From: Paracoccaceae bacterium
Lineage (GTDB): Bacteria; Pseudomonadota; Alphaproteobacteria; Rhodobacterales; Rhodobacteraceae
DNA length: 64,000 bases
NCBI GenBank assembly: GCA_947461435.1
Contig: CANHLE010000004.1
Location: 1 to 64,000 of the forward strand
Reading direction: 5' to 3'
Shown here: positions 59,712-64,000 of the stretch, in pieces
Layout of the letters: every line of letters starts with the position of its first letter
How positions within the stretch are numbered: the first letter of the stretch is position 1
Translations under genes and position numbers: made by a program
The notes under the pieces: model-generated
Told to the model about the DNA's origin: nothing
The model's input: only the letters and a program-made list of their open reading frames with translations
The model's database searches: none

Positions 59712-60851
59712 TCACGTGGCGCAGATTTCGGCCAGCATCTGGATGATGGGCGGATAGTAGCTGCTGAAATACCCATCTTCGGTGTCGAGCACAGACAAGA
59801 AGACGGCCACACGGCCTGTTGTCATATCGGCCAGCATGTACTGACCGCCATATCCCCCATGACCGAGCCAGCGGCCCGAGGTGTTGAACTGGTTGGAGTA
59901 CCGCAAATTGCTGCGCGGCGGCGGCATGGGGACCCCCCGACCAAGGGTTTCGTCCAAGAAAGCGGAAGATCCGAACTGCGATCCGTTCACCCCCGCCCCG
60001 CGCCGCGCGATCAAAAGGCCATAGCGGGCCAGATCGCGCGCCGTGACGCAAAGACCGCCATTCATCAGCGGAAAACCGGTGCGGTCGCCTGCCGCATGGA
60101 TGGCGCCTTCAACCCCGGCAGCATCGGCCAGATCGGCCAGATAATCCGACATCCGCCGGCCGCTCACCTCTTCGGCGACGGCGGCCAGAACATCGGTGTT
60201 TGCGCTGCGGTACATGCAGAACCGCGTTGGATTGGCGGTGGTCGTGGTGCCCGGATCAAGGCCAATTCCGGCCAAAAAGGCCTTGCCATCCTGTTCGGGC
60301 CCGGAGGGGAGCCGCATGCCGGTGGCCGCCTCGTGGTGAAAGACCATGGCGTCGGGGTTGAGGTAGTCTTCGTCATAGGCGTTGTTCACGTTCATGTCTG
60401 CGATGTCTTGCAAAGGTGCCGCGCTGTATCCGGCGCCGAGCCAAGGCAGGTAATGCCCGGCGGTCTTGTTCAGGTCCAAAGACCCAGACTCGCGAAGCCC
60501 CCCGAGGACCAGGTTCATCACGGTCTTGGAAATGGACATGATGGAATGAGGTTGATGGGGACCGAAATCAGCGGCGTAGCGTTCGTACAGGATCTTGTTG
60601 CCTTCGGCGACGACCATGCCGGAAAACCATGGGTTTGCGCAAAGCCGCGCCACATCTTCGCGTTGGGCGATGGCTTGATCGGTCGACAGGCGCAGATCCA
60701 GCACGGCGGCGGCGCGAAAGGACTGCACGTATCGTGACAGACTGTGCAGATTGTGAAAGCCATGGCGTCGATGCGGCGCTGAATTCCAACGCGGGCGGGC
60801 GTCTGACCCGACAAGAAGATCGGGATTTGGGGAATGCGTCGCCTGTGTCAT
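59712..60851 (-). CDS. Beta-lactamase-fold serine hydrolase
   Basis: A 379-residue class C-type serine hydrolase/esterase. Catalytic SxxK is in HSIMSISKTVMNL, the YxN-type motif is YRSANTDVLA, and HGG appears in LGHGGYGGQYMLA. No clear signal peptide, so it is probably cytoplasmic. ATG at 60851 is chosen with AAAGGA upstream; the frame is open far upstream, but that stretch runs antisense to gcrA. Divergent from gcrA. Such proteins hydrolyse esters or peptides; antibiotic resistance should not be assumed. Confidence 0.87.
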   Translation of the reverse strand: MTQATHSPNPDLLVGSDARPRWNSAPHRRHGFHNLHSLSRYVQSFRAAAVLDLRLSTDQAIAQREDVARLCANPWFSGMVVAEGNKILYERYAADFGPHQPHSIMSISKTVMNLVLGGLRESGSLDLNKTAGHYLPWLGAGYSAAPLQDIADMNVNNAYDEDYLNPDAMVFHHEAATGMRLPSGPEQDGKAFLAGIGLDPGTTTTANPTRFCMYRSANTDVLAAVAEEVSGRRMSDYLADLADAAGVEGAIHAAGDRTGFPLMNGGLCVTARDLARYGLLIARRGAGVNGSQFGSSAFLDETLGRGVPMPPPRSNLRYSNQFNTSGRWLGHGGYGGQYMLADMTTGRVAVFLSVLDTEDGYFSSYYPPIIQMLAEICAT

Positions 60852-61107
60852 GCGTTTTGTCCTTTGATCAGGGCAAAGCCTAACGCGCAACGGGGCCAAA
60901 CGGCAAGCCGCGATGCCAGAGGGTTCAGGGCAAATCGAGCGCACTCTTTCGCGGGGCCTGCAGACTTTGGCGCGCAAACGGCCATCGACCGCTTGCAAAG
61001 GCGGCTTTGGCCTTGTATCCGCTTTGCCCGGGGATAGACTTGCGTAGTGCACGGCGTCGCCCCCGAAAAAAGGGGCAAATTTGGGCCTCAAACCAGCGGA
61101 GACGACA

Positions 61108-61722
61108 ATGTCCTGGACCGACGAACGGGTCGAGACCCTGAAGCGCATGTGGGCCGAAGGCCAGTCGGCCAGCCAGATTGCCAAGGAACTTGGCGGTGTG
61201 ACGCGCAACGCCGTGATCGGCAAGGTGCACCGTTTGGGCCTGTCCAACCGCGTCGGCGGATCTGACAAGGACGAAGGTGAGCCCGAAATCGCCCCGACAC
61301 CGAGCAAGCCAGAGGTTGCCGTTCCCCCCCGGGTTGAACCGGCCGCTGCCCGCGCAGAACCGGCGCCGCGCCCCGCAGCGCCGCCCGCGCCCGAGCGTCC
61401 GGCCCCTGCCGCTGCGGCCACAATCGCGCCCATTCCCTTGCGCAAGGCCATTATTCCTGCGGGGCAGCCTTTGCCGCCGCAGCCGTCGTTGAATGAGATA
61501 TCGCCAGAAGCCTTGGCTTCGGTGCGGGAAGTTGAAAAGCGGGCCAAGCGTCTGACCTTGATGGAACTGACCGAACGCACCTGCAAATGGCCGGTGGGCG
61601 ACCCCGCAACCGAAGATTTCTGGTTTTGCGGCCTGCCGTCGGTTGCCGGAAAACCCTATTGCGAGGCCCATGTCGGCGTGGCGTTCCAGCCGATGAGCGC
61701 GCGGCGCGATCGCCGGCGGTAG
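61108..61722 (+). CDS. gcrA: GcrA cell cycle regulator
   Basis: Alphaproteobacterial master regulator that works with CcrM methylation and sigma-70 promoters. It is 204 residues. The N-terminal DNA-binding part is MSWTDERVETLKRMWAEGQS with QIAKELGGVTRNAVIGKVHR, then an A/P-rich linker (about residues 65-120), and the conserved C-terminal sigma-binding part CKWPVGDPATEDFWFCGLP with PYCEAH. GCGGAG precedes ATG 61108. I saw no GANTC site in the 256-bp upstream region. It is a single-gene unit closed by a strong terminator. Confidence 0.95.
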   Translation: MSWTDERVETLKRMWAEGQSASQIAKELGGVTRNAVIGKVHRLGLSNRVGGSDKDEGEPEIAPTPSKPEVAVPPRVEPAAARAEPAPRPAAPPAPERPAPAAAATIAPIPLRKAIIPAGQPLPPQPSLNEISPEALASVREVEKRAKRLTLMELTERTCKWPVGDPATEDFWFCGLPSVAGKPYCEAHVGVAFQPMSARRDRRR

Positions 61723-61745
61723 GGACCGTCACGGATTGACCCTAT

Positions 61746-61779
61746 GGAAAAGGCCGCCGGATTTTCGGCGGCCTTTTCC
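61746..61779 (+). terminator. Rho-independent terminator after gcrA
   Basis: A 14-bp perfect stem (GGAAAAGGCCGCCG/CGGCGGCCTTTTCC) with a 6-nt loop, between gcrA and the convergent membrane operon; T-rich arms on both strands allow bidirectional action. Confidence 0.92.
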
Positions 61780-61803
61780 ATTTCATCTGTTGGTGCCAAA
61801 GGA

Positions 61804-62589
61804 TCAAAAGCGCAAGAAGGGTTGCCCGGCCAAGGCTTGCACATAAAGGCCCAGCGTAAGCGCGGCCCACAGGCAGGCCGCAAGGCGCAGCCAAAGATGA
61901 GACTGCCGCGCGCCACGCACCCCGAGGGCAAGAATGGGCAGACCTTGCATCGCGTGCAGCGCCACAAAATGCGCGGCCCGCAGATCACCCACGCTGGCGG
62001 ACCAGCCCAGAAGGGGCAAGACGGCACCATTCGGACCCGGATCGCCAATAAAATGGCCCGGCAGGCTGCTCATGGTTCCGGCGGTGATCATGGTCAGGAT
62101 AAAGCTGAGCCCAAAGCCCACGACGATCGCTTCGCGCATCAAGGGGGTGAAGGCGGCCGCCTTGTCGCGCCAAACCAGCCCGCCGATCACGGCGACCCCG
62201 ATCACCAACGACACAGCGCCGATCCCCATCAGCCCATACATTGCCTGATGAAACGGCGTGCCGTCATTGTAGTGCGACCCTTGCCCCTGCGCCGCCTGCG
62301 CGGTGATGTACAGCGCCTCAAACAACATGGAGGCGGCCATGATATGCACGACGATGGTCAGGGTGCGACCTTGGCCATAGGGGGGGCTTAAGCGCGCCAC
62401 GACAAAAGCCAGAGTGCTGAAAAGGACGACGAAGGAGATATTGAATTTCAAGGGTTTGATCCAGACAGCGATGCCTTGAAAGGTGCGCGTGTCGAAGGCT
62501 GCCCAAATCAGACAAAGTGCAACCAAGGCAAGGGAAAGGGCCGTTAATGCCCACAATCCCCGCAAGGGCGTTTTTGCGATTGCGTTCAT
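61804..62589 (-). CDS. Seven-helix membrane protein of unknown function
   Basis: A 261-residue inner-membrane protein with about seven hydrophobic segments. Notable text is LKFNISFVVLFSTLAFV, MAASMLFEALYITAQAAQGQ, MSSLPGHFIGDPGPNGAVLP and LPILALGVRGARQSHLW. Several histidines sit in or next to helices (VVHIMAAS, GSHYND, FVALHAMQ), which could bind metal or haem. I do not recognise the family. It overlaps the upstream DUF4281 gene by 4 nt (ATGA), so the two are coupled. The operon is divergent from a TetR regulator. Confidence 0.72.
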   Translation of the reverse strand: MNAIAKTPLRGLWALTALSLALVALCLIWAAFDTRTFQGIAVWIKPLKFNISFVVLFSTLAFVVARLSPPYGQGRTLTIVVHIMAASMLFEALYITAQAAQGQGSHYNDGTPFHQAMYGLMGIGAVSLVIGVAVIGGLVWRDKAAAFTPLMREAIVVGFGLSFILTMITAGTMSSLPGHFIGDPGPNGAVLPLLGWSASVGDLRAAHFVALHAMQGLPILALGVRGARQSHLWLRLAACLWAALTLGLYVQALAGQPFLRF

Positions 62590-63029
62590 GCCGTTACCCC
62601 CCTGCGGTCTGCGGCCCGCAAGCCGCCCTCTGTCAGCAGGGCCAACAGCGCGCCAAGCGGTCCGAACAGGAAGATCAGCACAAGAATGGGGGCCTGTATC
62701 AGCCGGCTTACACCGACCCGATCCATCCGGTGGGCCATTGCGGCCCCGATCATCAGATCGAAGGCAAGATAGTGCACCCAGCCCGCCAAAAGGCCCCAGT
62801 CATCGGCAAAAAGTGCCCGGACCTGCGCGATACTGCCAAAACCGCCGCCTTCTGCCCCGCTGAAATGCGTCAAGATCAACGCCGCATACAAGGCGGACAG
62901 CCCCAGAGGCAGGATGAGCGATGCAACCCGATCCAGCCACACCCACCGCCCACGTGGGGCCAAAACCAAAATCGCCCAGCCCGGCAAGACCGCCGCACTC
63001 GCCAGCCCAAAAAGATCATCAGCGCCCAT
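62586..63029 (-). CDS. ABA4-like (DUF4281) membrane protein
   Basis: A 147-residue protein with four predicted helices and the DUF4281/ABA4 pattern (DDLFGLASAAVLPGWAILVL at the start, WVHYLAFDLMIGAAMAHRMD in the third helix, LFGPLGALLALL at the end). The plant homologue ABA4 is needed for neoxanthin synthesis, so a carotenoid or isoprenoid role is possible; bacterial function is unknown. ATG at 63029 is chosen because the frame upstream is not conserved-looking. First gene of the pair with 61804. A TetR-type operator (63041-63059) lies immediately upstream. Confidence 0.82.
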   Translation of the reverse strand: MGADDLFGLASAAVLPGWAILVLAPRGRWVWLDRVASLILPLGLSALYAALILTHFSGAEGGGFGSIAQVRALFADDWGLLAGWVHYLAFDLMIGAAMAHRMDRVGVSRLIQAPILVLIFLFGPLGALLALLTEGGLRAADRRGVTA

Positions 63030-63040
63030 CAGCACACCCC

Positions 63041-63059
63041 ATGTTTCCAGTGGAAATAT
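63041..63059. promoter_or_regulatory. 19-bp operator-like site, copy 1
   Basis: ATGTTTCCAGTGGAAATAT, with a perfect TTTCC-AGT-GGAAA palindrome core (63044-63056), 12 bp upstream of the DUF4281 gene. It matches copy 2 at 63094-63112 in 16 of 19 positions. Confidence 0.65.
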
Positions 63060-63093
63060 AACTGACGTGATTCGCTTGATCTGTCCAGTGATA

Positions 63094-63112
63094 ATATTTA
63101 CATTGGAAATAT
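63094..63112. promoter_or_regulatory. 19-bp operator-like site, copy 2
   Basis: ATATTTACATTGGAAATAT overlaps the tetR start codon (ATG 63111-63113). The two copies lie 53 bp apart in the divergent promoter region, consistent with binding by the TetR product to control both directions. Confidence 0.65.
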
Positions 63113-63719
63113 GACTCCGTCCGATCAACCGAAGAAACCCTATCATCATGGCGCCTTGAAGCAGGCGCTTGTCTTGGCTGGCATCGAAATTCTGGAAAGC
63201 GAAGGGTTGGCGGCGCTGTCGCTGCGGGCCATTGCCGCCCGGGTCGGGGTTAGTCATACCGCGCCAAAAAATCATTTCGACGGGCTGCGCGGCCTTCGCA
63301 CGGCCATCGCAACGGAAGGTTTTGTGCGGCACGCCGCCTTTATGCGTGAGGGGCTGAGCATCAGCGCGCCCAGCCGGAAGGCGCGCCAAGAGGCGGCCAT
63401 GCAAGGCTATGTGCGCTTTGCCACCACGCACCCGCACCTGTTCCGGCTGATGTTTTCAACCGAAGACTGCAGCTTTGACGATCCGGCCCTTTTGGAGGCC
63501 GCTCGGCAAAGCTATGCCGTCTTGGCGGGCATTTCCGAGCGTCTGGATTGGGACAAGTCTTCGGCCCCCGATGCGCAAAGACGGGCCGAGTTGATGCTGT
63601 GGTCGATGGTTCACGGCTTTGCCACGCTGGCGCTGGCGGGCTATGTCTGGCCCGAAGCGTCGACCGGCGTGCCGCTGACCATTACGCAGATCATGCCAGA
63701 TTTCGGTTATCTGGAGTAA
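63111..63719 (+). CDS. TetR/AcrR family transcriptional regulator (WHG domain)
   Basis: A 202-residue repressor. The N-terminal helix-turn-helix is LSLRAIAARVGVSHTAPKNH with the typical PYHHGALKQALVLAGIEILE head of the WHG subfamily; the C-terminal ligand domain follows to the end. It is divergent from the DUF4281/membrane operon, and two 19-bp sites fill the 81-bp spacer. Autorepression and control of the operon are therefore likely. The inducer is unknown. Confidence 0.9.
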   Translation: MTPSDQPKKPYHHGALKQALVLAGIEILESEGLAALSLRAIAARVGVSHTAPKNHFDGLRGLRTAIATEGFVRHAAFMREGLSISAPSRKARQEAAMQGYVRFATTHPHLFRLMFSTEDCSFDDPALLEAARQSYAVLAGISERLDWDKSSAPDAQRRAELMLWSMVHGFATLALAGYVWPEASTGVPLTITQIMPDFGYLE

Positions 63720-63878
63720 GGTGCAGATCCGGCCGCAAGGGGTGAACCCGAGCGTGGGTGTGCCATGGCATCGTGGCAAGCGGCGATCAATCAGCGCAAA
63801 AGGGTCACGCGCCTTCGGGGCCGGGCAGCATTTCGCGCCCCCTTTGCCCTTCTGCGCCATATCCGCTATACGGCGCGC

Positions 63879-64000
63879 ATGACCCAGAACCCGCCCAGCC
63901 TTCGCCCCGATCTTGCCCGCAGCCTTGTGCCCGATACCCGACGGGAGGGCCAGCCGACGATTGGCATGGTCTCGCTTGGATGTCCCAAAGCGCTTGTGGA
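63879..64000 (+). CDS. rimO: Ribosomal protein S12 methylthiotransferase RimO, 3' end outside the window
   Basis: First 40 codons only. The radical-SAM enzyme adds a methylthio group to an aspartate of ribosomal protein S12. The visible part [20 protein letters not shown] with [17 protein letters not shown] contains the start of the N-terminal UPF0004 domain with its first cluster cysteine ([10 protein letters not shown]). The ATG is at 63879; no strong ribosome site is visible. Confidence is limited by truncation. Confidence 0.88.
   Translation, partial: MTQNPPSLRPDLARSLVPDTRREGQPTIGMVSLGCPKALV

Noticed and set aside
60852..61586. 245-residue N-terminal extension of the beta-lactamase-fold gene
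   Set aside because: The extension runs antisense through gcrA and lacks any domain; the ATG at 60851 has AAAGGA upstream.

Overview
The window reads as chromosomal DNA of an alphaproteobacterium, most likely a Rhodobacteraceae (Roseobacter/Rhodobacter-type) species. This is inferred from a GcrA cell-cycle regulator, an FnrL-type FNR box, the methylmalonyl-CoA epimerase–DUF1467 gene pair, DUF6455 and DUF3147 proteins, a malic enzyme fused to a phosphotransacetylase-like domain, dense G+C-rich coding and many 1- to 4-nt gene overlaps. I see no rRNA, tRNA, CRISPR array, transposase, integrase or phage structural gene. This is core chromosome, with one odd gene-poor stretch at about 31.0-32.15 kb.

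Layout. 0-6.5 kb: 3' part of glycine decarboxylase gcvP, an azlCD branched-chain amino acid exporter, a zinc-ribbon thioredoxin (trxC), and a NarL-type histidine kinase/response regulator pair followed by a small exported protein. 7-10.3 kb: a ThuA-like protein with a Gfo/Idh/MocA dehydrogenase, an alpha/beta hydrolase and a small membrane-anchored unknown. 10.5-18.2 kb: glyA, nadK, propionyl-CoA synthetase prpE (with TTTGCAAA motifs upstream), an outer-membrane beta-barrel and malic enzyme. 18.4-23 kb: the overlapping nucleoside-salvage operon cdd-deoA-deoB-add-upp. 23-31 kb: SPOR protein, a degenerate M48-like protein, an acyl-CoA ligase, a DMT transporter, thymidine kinase, an orphan helix-turn-helix protein and a DEAD-box helicase. 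31-32.15 kb: G-rich, palindrome-rich spacer and a small A+T-richer ORF.

32-41.5 kb: carB, a DUF3147 membrane protein, an APC permease, pabB-pabC (folate) and aspS. 41.5-49.9 kb: DUF1993, the DUF1800/DUF1501 pair, a GNAT enzyme, a receiver-domain protein, methylmalonyl-CoA epimerase with DUF1467, EI24, nitroreductase, an M48 lipoprotein and an FNR-box-preceded DUF6455 protein. 50-56.8 kb: 2,4-dienoyl-CoA reductase, two tandem MFS paralogues, two tandem isochorismatase-fold paralogues with a second DUF1993 gene, and a hemerythrin-like protein. 56.8-64 kb: argD-GNAT-argF, a beta-lactamase-fold hydrolase, gcrA, a two-gene membrane operon divergent from a TetR regulator with a duplicated operator-like site, and the start of rimO.

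Metabolic themes: one-carbon/glycine metabolism (gcvP, glyA), propionyl-CoA assimilation (prpE, epimerase), acyl-CoA metabolism (acyl-CoA ligase, dienoyl-CoA reductase), nucleoside salvage (cdd-deoA-deoB-add-upp, tdk) and arginine/pyrimidine synthesis (carB, argD, argF). No single locus is clearly a new system. The best leads are an M48-like protein that lost its HExxH motif, the DUF1800/DUF1501 export pair, the TetR-controlled membrane pair with duplicated 19-bp operators, the FNR-box/four-cysteine DUF6455 gene, and the structured spacer at 31.1-31.7 kb.
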